Origin: Bacillus siamensis KCTC 13613
GTDB lineage: Bacteria > Bacillota > Bacilli > Bacillales > Bacillaceae
Assembly (NCBI RefSeq): GCF_000262045.1
Contig: NZ_AJVF01000039.1
Coordinates: 558,001 to 622,000, forward strand
Length of the DNA stretch: 64,000 nucleotides
Direction of reading: 5' to 3'
Positions 22,063 through 30,772 of the stretch are shown piece by piece. The position numbers were made by a program, and so were the translations under genes. The notes beneath the pieces are model-generated. The model searched no databases. It had not been told where the DNA came from and worked only from the letters and a program-made list of their open reading frames with translations. Each line of letters opens with the position of its first letter. Within the stretch, counting starts at the first letter, position 1.

Positions 22063-22644
22063 ATGGTTTCTTTATCAAGCATTTTGGAGCACAACCAGCA
22101 GTTTGTCCAAGAAAGGAAATATGAACCTTACCAAACGACAAAATTCCCGAAAAAAAAGCTTGTCATCGTATCCTGTATGGATACAAGGCTGACGGAGCTT
22201 CTGCCGCAGGCGATGGGACTCAGAAACGGCGATGCCAAAATCATAAAAAACGCGGGAGCCATTGTTTCTCACCCATTTGGAAGTGTCATGCGGAGTATTT
22301 TGGTTGCCGTTTATGAACTGCAGGCTGAGGAAGTCTGCATCGTAGGTCACCGCGAGTGCGGGATGTCGGGATTGAATGCGGCTTCCATATTAAATAAAGC
22401 AAAAGAGCGCGGCGTGGAGGAGAAATGTCTCAGCCTTTTGCAGCATGCGGGAGTCGATTTGGAGACATGGCTGTCCGGTTTTCACAGCGTCGAAGAAAGC
22501 GTGGCTCACAGCGTGAATATGGTCAGGCACCATCCGCTCCTGCCTGAAGAGGTGCCGGTGCACGGGCTGGTGATTGATCCGGGGACGGGGACGCTGGATG
22601 TTGTGGTTGACGGTTATGAAACAGTCAAAGGGGGATGCAGCTGA
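22063..22644 (+). CDS. yvdA: Beta-class carbonic anhydrase YvdA
   Basis: 193 residues. Zinc ligands are visible in SCMDTRLTELLP (Cys and the Asp-Arg dyad near residue 41) and GHRECGMSG (His and Cys near residue 96). Interconverts CO2 and bicarbonate. An upstream reading frame extends to 21955 but has no RBS; ATG 22063 matches the family start. The SulP transporter gene begins two bases after its stop, so the pair is likely cotranscribed and may couple bicarbonate movement with hydration. Confidence 0.9.
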   Translation: MVSLSSILEHNQQFVQERKYEPYQTTKFPKKKLVIVSCMDTRLTELLPQAMGLRNGDAKIIKNAGAIVSHPFGSVMRSILVAVYELQAEEVCIVGHRECGMSGLNAASILNKAKERGVEEKCLSLLQHAGVDLETWLSGFHSVEESVAHSVNMVRHHPLLPEEVPVHGLVIDPGTGTLDVVVDGYETVKGGCS

Positions 22645-22646
22645 CC

Positions 22647-24236
22647 ATGCAATTTTCCGGCAGATATTATGGATACAATTTGCAGAAATTTCAGAAAGAC
22701 TTGGTCGCAGGAATTGTCGTCGGAATTGTAGCAATTCCTTTGGGCATGGCCTTTGCCATCGCCTCCGGGGTCGGTCCGGAATACGGGCTTTATACCGTTA
22801 TTGTGGCCGGAATTCTGATTTCGCTGTTGGGCGGCTCTAAATATCAGATCGGAGGGCCTACGGGGGCGTTTGTTCCCATTTTATTTGCCATTGTGATGCA
22901 GTATGGTTTTGAGAATTTACTTGTCGCCGGTTTCATGGCAGGCGTGATGCTCGTCCTGTTCGGCGTATTTAAGCTCGGGAAGATTATGAAATTTGTGCCG
23001 AAGCCGGTGATCGTCGGATTTACGGCCGGAATCGCAGTGCTGATTTTCTCAGAGCAGATCGCCCATTTTCTCGGTCTGCGCGATATTCAAAAGCATGAAA
23101 GCTTTATCCTTAACATTGCGGAGATCGGCAAAAAGATCGGAACTTTTAATTTGTACAGCATTTTGATCGCGGGAATTGCTTTGGCCATTTTGCTGTTATC
23201 AGCCAGGCTGATGCCGAAGATTCCGGGTGCGCTTGTGGCGCTGCTTGTATCTACAGCCGCGGCGGTCGTGTTTTTCCCTGACAAGATGGCGACAATCGGT
23301 TCTGCTTACGGAGAGATTCCGCGGCAGCTTCCGGCTTTTCAGCTTCCTGATTTCTCAATTGATAACATGATAATGATGTTTCCGTCGGCTCTGATCATTG
23401 CGCTTCTCGGCGGGCTTGAATCCATATTATCGGCAATGGTCGCGGATAATATGAAGGGATCACGGCATGACAGCAATAGGGAGCTTGTCGGGCAGGGCAT
23501 CGCCAATATGGCCGCGCCGCTTTTCGGCGGCATACCGGCAACGGGAGCGATTGCGCGGACCGCAACAAATATTAAAAACGGCGCAGTTTCTCCGATTTCC
23601 GGTGTTGTTCACGGAGTCACCGTCCTCCTCGTCCTGCTCGTCTTCGCCCCGCTTGCCGTCCACGTACCGCTGGCAAGCATGGCGCCGGTATTGATGGTTG
23701 TGGCTTGGAACATGAGTGAACGGAGGGAAGTCGGCAATATGATGCGGCTGAAAAACACTGATTCATTCGTACTGGCGGCAACCTTTTTACTGACGGTTCT
23801 GTTTGATTTAATCATCGGCGTGTCTGCCGGTCTCGTGCTCGCCTTTGTTTTCTTTATCAGAAAAATGAGCGAATCGACAAGCGTCAAAACACCGCATGCC
23901 GCCGTCAAATCGGTTAAAAACGATTCGTCCGTCAGCACATATTCCATTGAAGGGCCGCTGTTTTTCGGTTCGATTGATTCATTGGAATCATCATTGCTGG
24001 AGAGGCTTCAGGAAAAGCCGAAAACGCTTATCCTGCTGATGAATAATGTGCATTACATGGATACTTCCGCAGAAGCGGTTCTGGGGAATGTCATGAACCG
24101 GATCAAACGCCATAACGGCAGATTGATGATCGTCGGATTGCAGTCTCAGCCGAGGGAGCTGATCCGAAAGACGGGGCTGTTTCATAAAATCGGAAAACAG
24201 CACTTCTTTGAGCATCAGGACGAGATAACGGGATAA
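22647..24236 (+). CDS. yvdB: SulP-family anion transporter YvdB
   Basis: About 529 residues, with a SulP membrane domain of 10 or more helices (1-400) and a C-terminal STAS domain (about 435-529, with LLMNNVHYMDTSAEAVLGN). Motifs GGPTGAFVPI and NREL-GQGIAN-APLFGGIPATGAIARTATN are typical of bicarbonate/sulfate SulP carriers. Pairing with carbonic anhydrase argues for bicarbonate rather than sulfate. Start 22647 is preferred because AAAGGGGG (22627-22634) directly touches the ATG at 22635. Confidence 0.88.
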   Translation: MQFSGRYYGYNLQKFQKDLVAGIVVGIVAIPLGMAFAIASGVGPEYGLYTVIVAGILISLLGGSKYQIGGPTGAFVPILFAIVMQYGFENLLVAGFMAGVMLVLFGVFKLGKIMKFVPKPVIVGFTAGIAVLIFSEQIAHFLGLRDIQKHESFILNIAEIGKKIGTFNLYSILIAGIALAILLLSARLMPKIPGALVALLVSTAAAVVFFPDKMATIGSAYGEIPRQLPAFQLPDFSIDNMIMMFPSALIIALLGGLESILSAMVADNMKGSRHDSNRELVGQGIANMAAPLFGGIPATGAIARTATNIKNGAVSPISGVVHGVTVLLVLLVFAPLAVHVPLASMAPVLMVVAWNMSERREVGNMMRLKNTDSFVLAATFLLTVLFDLIIGVSAGLVLAFVFFIRKMSESTSVKTPHAAVKSVKNDSSVSTYSIEGPLFFGSIDSLESSLLERLQEKPKTLILLMNNVHYMDTSAEAVLGNVMNRIKRHNGRLMIVGLQSQPRELIRKTGLFHKIGKQHFFEHQDEITG

Positions 24237-24242
24237 ATTCAG

Positions 24243-24283
24243 GTGCGGCCTGTCCATGAAAAAGCGGACAGGCCGTGTTTTTA
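24243..24283. terminator. Bidirectional terminator between yvdB and yvdC
   Basis: CGGCCTGTCC/GGACAGGCCG hairpin with an A-rich loop and TGTTTTTA on the plus strand, between convergent genes. Confidence 0.82.
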
Positions 24284-24601
24284 TTCGGTTTCAAAACGTT
24301 TAATCAATTTTTCCTGATGGGCTCTCATCGCATCTTCTAAAGTGATTCCGTACTTATCGGCGAGGATGGCGAGGTTTCCGAGGACATCACCCATTTCTTC
24401 CATCAGCTCCTGCCTGCGTTCTGACTGGGTCGCGTCCTTTTCATCCGGCCGGTCCCTGCCGATTTCATATGCTCTTACCGCCCGGGCGAGCTCACCCGCT
24501 TCTTCCATTAAAAAGCCGATTCTGATAAATGGTCCGTACGCCGTCCATCCTCTTTTTTCGTAAAAGTCTTTCAGCCATTGTTCTGTTTCAGCGATCTGCA
24601 T
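24281..24601 (-). CDS. yvdC: MazG-like nucleotide pyrophosphohydrolase YvdC
   Basis: 106 residues from ATG 24601, set by AAGGAGTG six bases upstream. The metal-binding motif is visible as FLMEEAGELARA near residue 28 and EEMGDVLGNLAILAD near 66, the E-x-x-E/E-x-x-D pattern of MazG/dUTPase-type all-alpha NTP pyrophosphatases. Probably sanitises non-canonical nucleotides; substrate unknown. Confidence 0.85.
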   Translation of the reverse strand: MQIAETEQWLKDFYEKRGWTAYGPFIRIGFLMEEAGELARAVRAYEIGRDRPDEKDATQSERRQELMEEMGDVLGNLAILADKYGITLEDAMRAHQEKLIKRFETE

Positions 24602-24716
24602 GTGAAACACTCCTTATGTCCTGTATGATTCTTATTGATATTATCATATAGAGATGGGACAATATATAGTGTATTTTGATTTATTGATGTACATATATAG
24701 ATGCGGAGATGAAAAA

Positions 24717-25292
24717 ATGAAAACGATTTGTGTATTTGCGGGATCAAATCTGGGGGTAAATGAAGAATACAAACGCAAAGCGGCCGAACTCGGTGAATAT
24801 ATGGCGGAGCAGGGAATCGCCCTTGTTTACGGCGGTTCACGGGTCGGTCTGATGGGAACCGTTGCCGACGCGTTAATGGCAGGCGGCGGAAAAGCTGTCG
24901 GCGTCATGCCGAGCGGGCTGTTCAGCGGAGAGATTGTTCACCAAAATCTGACGGAGCTGATTGAAGTCAGCGGCATGCATGAACGGAAAGCGAAAATGAG
25001 TGAACTTGCCGACGGGTACATTGCCATGCCAGGCGGCTTCGGAACTTATGAAGAGTTATTTGAAGTGCTGTGCTGGGCGCAAATCGGCATTCATCAAAAA
25101 CCAATCGGACTTTACAATGTGAACGGTTATTTTGAGCCGATGATGAAGATGGTCAAATACAGCATTCAGGAAGGATTTTCGAATGAATCTCATTTGAAGC
25201 TGATCCACAGCTCCTCCCGCCCAGATGAGCTGATTGAACAGATGAATCGGTATACATACCCGATTTTAGATAAGAAATGGCGGGAATTGTAA
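24717..25292 (+). CDS. yvdD: LOG-family protein YvdD (putative cytokinin riboside 5'-monophosphate phosphoribohydrolase)
   Basis: 191 residues starting at ATG 24717. Rossmann-type fold with the LOG signature [12 protein letters not shown] near residue 105 and GGSRVGLMG near 40, plus the conserved ERKAKM segment. Family members remove ribose-5-phosphate from N6-modified AMP or act on other nucleotides; the physiological role in Bacillus is unclear. Divergent from yvdC with about 115 bp between starts. Confidence 0.88.
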   Translation: MKTICVFAGSNLGVNEEYKRKAAELGEYMAEQGIALVYGGSRVGLMGTVADALMAGGGKAVGVMPSGLFSGEIVHQNLTELIEVSGMHERKAKMSELADGYIAMPGGFGTYEELFEVLCWAQIGIHQKPIGLYNVNGYFEPMMKMVKYSIQEGFSNESHLKLIHSSSRPDELIEQMNRYTYPILDKKWREL

Positions 25293-25300
25293 GGAAGATT

Positions 25301-26184
25301 CTATAAGCAGCCGTCAGCATCAAGATGAATCAGCTCCCATTGCCCGGAGCTGTTTTTTCTCAGCTGTTTGGCTAACACGTCTGTACCATTCGTGAGCTGA
25401 AAATAGACAAAACGGTAATGACCGCCGTCTGTTCCGTCAAAATCAATTGTTTTGACATAACCATTCTGCCGGACAGGCCACCTTTTTTTAATAAGCTTGC
25501 ACCAGCTGCCAAATTTGATATCAAGGCTGGTTTCTGCATTGTGCTGCCACAAATGGTAAGCGGCACACAAAAAATCTTCACCATACCAAGTTATTCGTCC
25601 GATCAGAAACCGGCCATTGTGTTTTTCCAACTGGACAATACCGTGATAATAAGCGAAAAATGTGACGTTTTGATTTGAACCTTGAATGGTTTCGATCTCA
25701 ACGAAATAGCGCAAGCCTTCAAGCTGATTCAATTTGATCAGGTGGGTCTGGCCGATACCTTCAAATGAGGCAAGAAAAGCTTTGTAGGAATGTTTCTTAC
25801 GGCAGGCCGGAGAGAAAAAGGCAAGGCAAGCGGAAAAGGAATGCGGGCCTGGCCGACTGTACCGCACCCCCCGGCTTTTTCGTCCGTAAGATTTTCGGCT
25901 TCACGTAAAACACTAAAATAATGCAAGACCGTTTTTTCCGGAGCCAATGTGAGGGATTGGGGCAGATGAATGCTTTTCCAAGGCCTGTCAATATAAGGAT
26001 TAAAAAAGGAACTTTCAATTGCTGTGTTCAGGACAGGCAGACAAGAGGGTCTGAAATATGTTTCGGCATCAACTGCTCTGTAGGAAGATGGTTCGGCGGT
26101 TGCATCTAAACCATTCTGATCGGAAAGTTCTCCGCCCATAAAATACCTTTTCTTTCCGGGGAAAAACCGTTTTCTCCATCTCAT
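25301..26184 (-). pseudogene. Frameshifted hypothetical gene, about 295 codons
   Basis: One gene appears split between two minus-strand frames. Frame one runs from ATG 26184 (MRWRKRFFPGKKR) through AGGCGTVGQARIPFPLALPF; frame two continues SPACRKKHSYKAFLASFEG to the stop at 25301. Adding one base to the A5 run at 25813-25817 (T5 on the coding strand) joins them without a stop. The C-terminal part is rich in aromatic residues (FFAYYHG, ITWYGEDFLCAAYHLW). I do not recognise the family. It could also be a sequencing error or a genuine allele; nothing supports two separate proteins. Confidence 0.55.
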
Positions 26185-26261
26185 GCGTATCACGCCTTTC
26201 TTAAGGATAAGACATGTGTATGAGAATAAGATGAGAAAGAGACTGCGGTTGGGATTGAAAG

Positions 26262-26296
26262 AAGAACATCCATTTCCTCTGGGGAGATGGATGTTT
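26262..26296. terminator. Hairpin downstream of the MFS gene
   Basis: ACATCCAT/ATGGATGT inverted repeat extended by TTCC/GGAG pairing. A short T-rich run follows on either strand. Probably ends the prpF-MFS transcript. Confidence 0.5.
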
Positions 26297-26317
26297 TGCG
26301 GTTTGAAGTGTATGCGT

Positions 26318-27694
26318 TTACAACTTTTGCTGCGCGAATGTGTCTTCCGATATGAAATCATCCTGCTGCATCTTTTGTTTTTTTGACCCGATTCCAAAAA
26401 TACCGACTGTCAGTGCACAAAGGAGCCAGCAGCCTGTGAAGAACAAGAAAACACTTAAAAATCCGTAGCCTGAATACAGAAAACTGACGACAAAGGGACC
26501 GGCTACATTCGCAAGACGCCCTACGCCGTAAGTGAGGCCATTTCCAGACGCCCTGGCTTCAACCGGATATAATTCCGGCGTATAAGCATATGCGATTGAA
26601 CTGAACGTACGCTCAAACATATGCATGAGAAATCCGCATATGACAATGACCATCGGCAAAGGATTGATGCCGTAAATGAATCCAAGTCCCATAATAATGA
26701 ACGATAAAACAGAAATGGCCCACTTTCGATCCACACGGTCAGAGATTTGCGACGCAATGAGAGCGCCAAGCGGGGCACCGATCGTTCCCAGAGTAACGTA
26801 TACGATAGACTCATCCATTGATACGCCTTCTTTCACCAAAAGGGTGGGAACCCACGTGCCAAAGCCTTGAATGGCAATCGTGGAAGCTGCCCACATCGTC
26901 ATTAAAACCAAAGTTCTTCCTGCTAAAGGCTTTTGAAATAACGTCCGATATGGAACGGATTTTACAGCGGTTTTTCTGCTTTTTAGAGCCGGAGCCGGTT
27001 CAGGCAGTTCACCCTTTTCTTTTTCTATTTTTGCTTCAAGCTCAAGCAGAATGCGGTGTGCCTGTTCGCTTTTTCCTTTCGTATCCAGCCATTTCGGTGA
27101 TTCTTCCAGTTTTCTGGCGATCAGCGGAAAAAAAATACCGACCGCGCCGAATAGAAAGATAAACCGCCAGCCGTAAGAGGCGGACGGCACGACCAATTTA
27201 GCCACCCAGCCGGCTGCAGGAATTCCGCATATGCCTATCGTAATACAGATTGCCTGGTATTTTCCCTTAGTTGCGGATGGGAAAAATTCGCTGATATACG
27301 TACTTGCCACAATCGTTGTGGCGCCGATACCTAAACTCGTAAGAAATCTAAAAACACCGAGTATTTCTGGGTTCCAAGCCAGAGAAGAGAGGAGGGAGAA
27401 GGAAGAGAAAAAGGTGACAACCAGAATTAAACCTTTTTTCCTTCCGAAACGGTCTGAAAACCATCCTCCGGCAGAGGCGCCGATAAACATTCCGAAATAG
27501 GAGACAGACGTAATAAAAGCGATGGTATGAGTGGATATGTTCCATTCCTTTAAAAGTGAAGGCGCCGCATATGAAAACGTATTTAAATCAATAAAATCAA
27601 AAAAGTAAGCGAATGAAAGGATAACGAGCACCGCTTGATGAGCCCTTGAAAAAGGCAGTCTGTTCAGTCGATTAGACGCGTTTACATTGATCAT
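26318..27694 (-). CDS. MFS transporter (sugar/organic-acid type)
   Basis: 458 residues with 12 predicted membrane helices. MFS signatures are GGWFSDRFGRKKG between helices 2 and 3, and SQISDRVDRKW in the second half; a charged cytoplasmic loop lies at about 200-250. D-F-x-D/N in helix 1 (FDFIDLNTFSYAAP) is as in aromatic-acid/organic-acid symporters. RBS GGAGG ahead of ATG 27694. It lies 43 bp behind a PrpF-type isomerase gene on the same strand, so it probably imports the compound that enzyme handles, such as a tricarboxylate or aromatic breakdown product (inference). Confidence 0.85.
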   Translation of the reverse strand: MINVNASNRLNRLPFSRAHQAVLVILSFAYFFDFIDLNTFSYAAPSLLKEWNISTHTIAFITSVSYFGMFIGASAGGWFSDRFGRKKGLILVVTFFSSFSLLSSLAWNPEILGVFRFLTSLGIGATTIVASTYISEFFPSATKGKYQAICITIGICGIPAAGWVAKLVVPSASYGWRFIFLFGAVGIFFPLIARKLEESPKWLDTKGKSEQAHRILLELEAKIEKEKGELPEPAPALKSRKTAVKSVPYRTLFQKPLAGRTLVLMTMWAASTIAIQGFGTWVPTLLVKEGVSMDESIVYVTLGTIGAPLGALIASQISDRVDRKWAISVLSFIIMGLGFIYGINPLPMVIVICGFLMHMFERTFSSIAYAYTPELYPVEARASGNGLTYGVGRLANVAGPFVVSFLYSGYGFLSVFLFFTGCWLLCALTVGIFGIGSKKQKMQQDDFISEDTFAQQKL

Positions 27695-27737
27695 CTCGTA
27701 TTCCTCCGTTTATCTTTGACTTGTCTGGGGGCTTGTA

Positions 27738-28868
27738 TTAACCAATGTGATTCAGCGTATTCATGTTGTAACTTTGCTTAGTAAACACATAGCCTTCAGA
27801 GATTTTTCTTGCTGTGCGTACTACTTTAATCGTTGTTCCGTCCGGATCGGCATCTTGTTCGGTTTTTAAAATGCCGCTTGGATGCCCTAATCGGATCGTT
27901 TTTCCGGAGAATGAAAATTCAGATAATATCGTATCCTGCAATAACATGCCGGCGGTCGTGCATACCGCCCCTGTAATGGCTAAAGCTTGATGCGGTTTTT
28001 GCATGGACATCATACGAATGACAAGGTCCATTTCATGAGCGTGTCTCTTTATCCCTTTTGTATCAATATAATCCGCTGGGGATGAGATTAAAGTCAGTTT
28101 TGGTACGGCCGGTGATTTTGCCGAAGCCTCATGTCTTGAAGCGAATCTGCATTTCTCGGCTGCAATTGATCGGATTATTTCGAGCTTTTCCAATATATCC
28201 GGAGTATATTCGTCCGGAAGTTCTATGCCGGTAAGCCCCGCGTCCTCTGCTTTTACAAAGACAAGCGGATTGGCGTAATCAATAATCGATACGGAGATAT
28301 TCCCATACGGTGTATCGAGAACATCAATAGGCTGACCGGTCGGAAACAGTTTTCCGGTCACCGCCCCTTCAGCCTGGTGAAATGAAAGATAAATAGGAGA
28401 AGCTGTACCTGGAACCCCCGGAATCGAGCAGTCTCCCTGATAATGAAATGTTCCGTTTTTGACTTCAACTTCTGCTGCGATCACTTTTTGCGTGTTTGTG
28501 TTTAAAATTCTGACTGTTGTCACCGGCTCTTCAGCCTGAACGAGCCCTTTCTCAATAGCATAAGGGCCTACGGCAGAAGAGATATTTCCGCAATTGCCTT
28601 TGAAGTCGGTAAATTTGTCAGTCAGACTGACTTGCGCAAATGTATACTCAACATCTGCGTCTTTTCTGGCGGATTTCTTAATAATGGCTGCCTTGCTTGT
28701 GAGAGAATGTCCGCCGCCGAGACCGTCAATTTGTCTCTCGTCAGGGCTCCCCATAATGTCTAAAAGAAAATCGCTCCATAGGTTTGTATCGTCTGGCATG
28801 TCTTTTTGAAGAATAAAAACGCCTTTGCTGGTGCCGCCTCTCATGACGGTTACAGGAACTTTTTCCAT
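27738..28868 (-). CDS. PrpF-family isomerase (2-methylaconitate / 4-oxalomesaconate type)
   Basis: 376 residues. The N-terminus VPVTVMRGGTSKGVF is the hallmark of the PrpF family, and the diaminopimelate-epimerase-like double domain carries GNCGNISSAVGPYA near residue 90, with the active-site Cys. Family members shift double bonds in tricarboxylic acids in the methylcitrate cycle or in gallate/protocatechuate degradation. No prpB/C/D genes accompany it here, so the substrate is open. It forms an operon with the downstream MFS gene and diverges from a LysR regulator. Confidence 0.85.
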   Translation of the reverse strand: MEKVPVTVMRGGTSKGVFILQKDMPDDTNLWSDFLLDIMGSPDERQIDGLGGGHSLTSKAAIIKKSARKDADVEYTFAQVSLTDKFTDFKGNCGNISSAVGPYAIEKGLVQAEEPVTTVRILNTNTQKVIAAEVEVKNGTFHYQGDCSIPGVPGTASPIYLSFHQAEGAVTGKLFPTGQPIDVLDTPYGNISVSIIDYANPLVFVKAEDAGLTGIELPDEYTPDILEKLEIIRSIAAEKCRFASRHEASAKSPAVPKLTLISSPADYIDTKGIKRHAHEMDLVIRMMSMQKPHQALAITGAVCTTAGMLLQDTILSEFSFSGKTIRLGHPSGILKTEQDADPDGTTIKVVRTARKISEGYVFTKQSYNMNTLNHIG

Positions 28869-28960
28869 GCTGTCTCATCCTTACATCATTTTGTGTGGAT
28901 AAAAAGGTACCGGTCCCTTTGGAAAATATCGTATGATAAATAAGGATTATAAGTAAAACA

Positions 28961-28973
28961 TATAATTTTTATA
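28961..28973. promoter_or_regulatory. Candidate LysR-type operator
   Basis: Perfect palindrome TATAA-TTT-TTATA with the T-N11-A pattern, in the 173-bp space between divergent prpF-like and lysR genes. The region is very AT-rich, so chance occurrence is possible. Confidence 0.35.
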
Positions 28974-29041
28974 AAGTTGAATAAAAAACTTTTATAACAG
29001 GAGAAAATTTTATAGCAGAAAAATATTTTGGGGGATTTTAT

Positions 29042-29902
29042 ATGGATGAAAAGGATTGGGCTGTACTCATTACATTATTCGAGGAAAAAAATATGACGAA
29101 GGCGGCGGAGCGGTTATATATGACACAGCCGGCATTAAGTTATCGGCTCAAAAACTTGGAATCGCAATTCGGAGTGCGCCTCTTTTATAAAAGAAAAAAA
29201 GGGATGGAATTCACTTCAGAAGGTGAATATCTGGTTGAATATTCGAAAGAGATGCTGCAGGAATTCAGAAAAATGAAGGATGATATGCTCAATATGAGCC
29301 ATGAAGTCAGCGGGGTTCTCAGATTAGGAGTCTCAAGCAATTTTGCTCAGTATAAGCTCCCGGCGATTCTAAAACGGTTTTCTGATCAGTATCCGTCTGT
29401 TCAATTCCACGTCAATACGGGATGGAGTGCGAAGGTGATGGATCTGCTTCATCATTCCGGCGTGCACCTTGGGATTATGAGGGGAAATTATGATTGGCAA
29501 GGGGAAAAACAACTGCTAAATGAAGAGAGGCTGTACCTTATTTCAAAAACTGAAATCAACAGTGAGGACCTGCCCAAATTGCCGATGATTTATTATCAAA
29601 CTGATGCTTCTTTGAAAAGTCTGATTCAAAAATGGTGGAATAATCAATTTTCTGAGCCGCCTTTCATTGCAATGGAGGTAGACAGGCAGGAAACCTGTAA
29701 AGAGATGGTGAAAAACGGTCTCGGTTATTCTGTTGTGCCGGAGATCTGTCTTCAGCCTTCTGATGAATTATACACATTGGCGCTGTCTTATAAAAATAAC
29801 GAGCCTGTGATACGTGATACGTGGCTTATGTATGATTCTTCAGCGTTAGAATTATCTGTCGTCAAAGCATTCATTACTTTTTTGAATGAAGATAAAGCAT
29901 AA
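29042..29902 (+). CDS. LysR-family transcriptional regulator
   Basis: 286 residues. N-terminal winged helix-turn-helix (NMTKAAERLYMTQPALSYRLKNLE, about residues 18-41, written here as two halves: NMTKAAERLYM and TQPALSYRLKNLE), then a linker helix and a periplasmic-binding-like effector domain from about residue 90. Divergently placed next to the prpF-MFS operon, the usual arrangement for a LysR regulator and its target; effector probably the transported acid (inference). Confidence 0.9.
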   Translation: MDEKDWAVLITLFEEKNMTKAAERLYMTQPALSYRLKNLESQFGVRLFYKRKKGMEFTSEGEYLVEYSKEMLQEFRKMKDDMLNMSHEVSGVLRLGVSSNFAQYKLPAILKRFSDQYPSVQFHVNTGWSAKVMDLLHHSGVHLGIMRGNYDWQGEKQLLNEERLYLISKTEINSEDLPKLPMIYYQTDASLKSLIQKWWNNQFSEPPFIAMEVDRQETCKEMVKNGLGYSVVPEICLQPSDELYTLALSYKNNEPVIRDTWLMYDSSALELSVVKAFITFLNEDKA

Positions 29903-29936
29903 AAAAACCTGCAAGAGTTTGAGACTCTCTTGCAGG
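29901..29936 (-). terminator. Terminator of clpP
   Basis: CCTGCAAGAG/CTCTTGCAGG hairpin; the minus strand reads into TTTTTTT, so it mainly serves clpP. It may also stop lysR transcripts. Confidence 0.88.
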
Positions 29937-29943
29937 CAGGATC

Positions 29944-30540
29944 TTACTTCTGGTCTTCCGTATTGCGTGTCAGCACTTTATCGATTAAGCCGTATTCTAA
30001 AGCTTCATCAGCTGATTTGAAGTTGTCGCGGTCTGTATCGCGCTCGATCACTTCAAGCGGCTGGCCGGTACGTTCAGCAAGCACTTTGTTTAATTTATCG
30101 CGAAGCAAGAGAATGCGTTTTGCCGCGATTTCAATTTCTGTCGCCTGTCCTTGCGCTCCGCCAAGCGGCTGGTGAATCATGACTTCACTGTTAGGAAGCG
30201 CGTAACGTTTGCCTTTTTCACCGGCTGCAAGTAAAAATGCTCCCATTGAAGCGGCCATCCCGATGCAGATTGTAGATACTTTCGGTTTAATGAACTGCAT
30301 TGTATCGTAGATTGCCATACCGGCAGTGATTGATCCGCCAGGGCTGTTAATGTAAATGGAAATATCTTTTTCAGGGTCTTCCGCTTCAAGGAATAAAAGC
30401 TGTGACACGATGGAGTTCGCAACGTTGTCATCAATCGCAGATCCAAGCATGATAATACGGTCCTTCAAAAGACGGGAGTAAATGTCATAAGCTCTTTCTC
30501 CGCGGTTCGTTTGTTCAATGACTGTAGGTATTAAATTCAT
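29944..30540 (-). CDS. clpP: ATP-dependent Clp protease proteolytic subunit ClpP
   Basis: 198 residues. The catalytic triad Ser98 (GMAASMGAF), His123 (MIHQPLGG) and Asp172 (DRDNF) is intact. Forms the barrel-shaped protease with ClpC, ClpX and ClpE. RBS GAAGGAGGAG is strong. Promoter and operator for CtsR lie just upstream, see the separate entry. Confidence 0.98.
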   Translation of the reverse strand: MNLIPTVIEQTNRGERAYDIYSRLLKDRIIMLGSAIDDNVANSIVSQLLFLEAEDPEKDISIYINSPGGSITAGMAIYDTMQFIKPKVSTICIGMAASMGAFLLAAGEKGKRYALPNSEVMIHQPLGGAQGQATEIEIAAKRILLLRDKLNKVLAERTGQPLEVIERDTDRDNFKSADEALEYGLIDKVLTRNTEDQK

Positions 30541-30579
30541 AATGCTCCTCCTTCACCTTTTAGGTAAGTATGTATTTAC

Positions 30580-30609
30580 ATGATACATTTTTGGTCAATA
30601 AAGGTCAAA
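30580..30609 (-). promoter_or_regulatory. clpP promoter with CtsR operator
   Basis: Minus strand TTGACC (30608-30603), 17-bp spacer and TATCAT (30585-30580). The same bases on the plus strand read GGTCAAT-AAA-GGTCAAA (30593-30609), the tandem heptad bound by CtsR, so binding would cover the -35. The rest of 30610-30772 holds no gene. Confidence 0.88.
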
Positions 30610-30772
30610 CAAAACGCTGACCAAAATGCCAACCTTTTCTTCTAACACCATTTTTCCCAGAAAACAAAAAGTTCAAACAGCAAAGTGAAAATGGGTATTA
30701 TGAACGCCGGCGCTTGAGAAAATGATATGGCTTGAGCAGCGGAAATAGAACGCTGGCGTGCCGTACGGCTGA

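Noticed and set aside
30620..30772. Small RNA or terminator in the clpP-lacI gap
   Set aside because: A weak 9-bp stem with a long loop (CGCCGGCG/CGCTGGCG) and a short CTTGAG direct repeat are present, but there is no promoter or T-run to support a gene.
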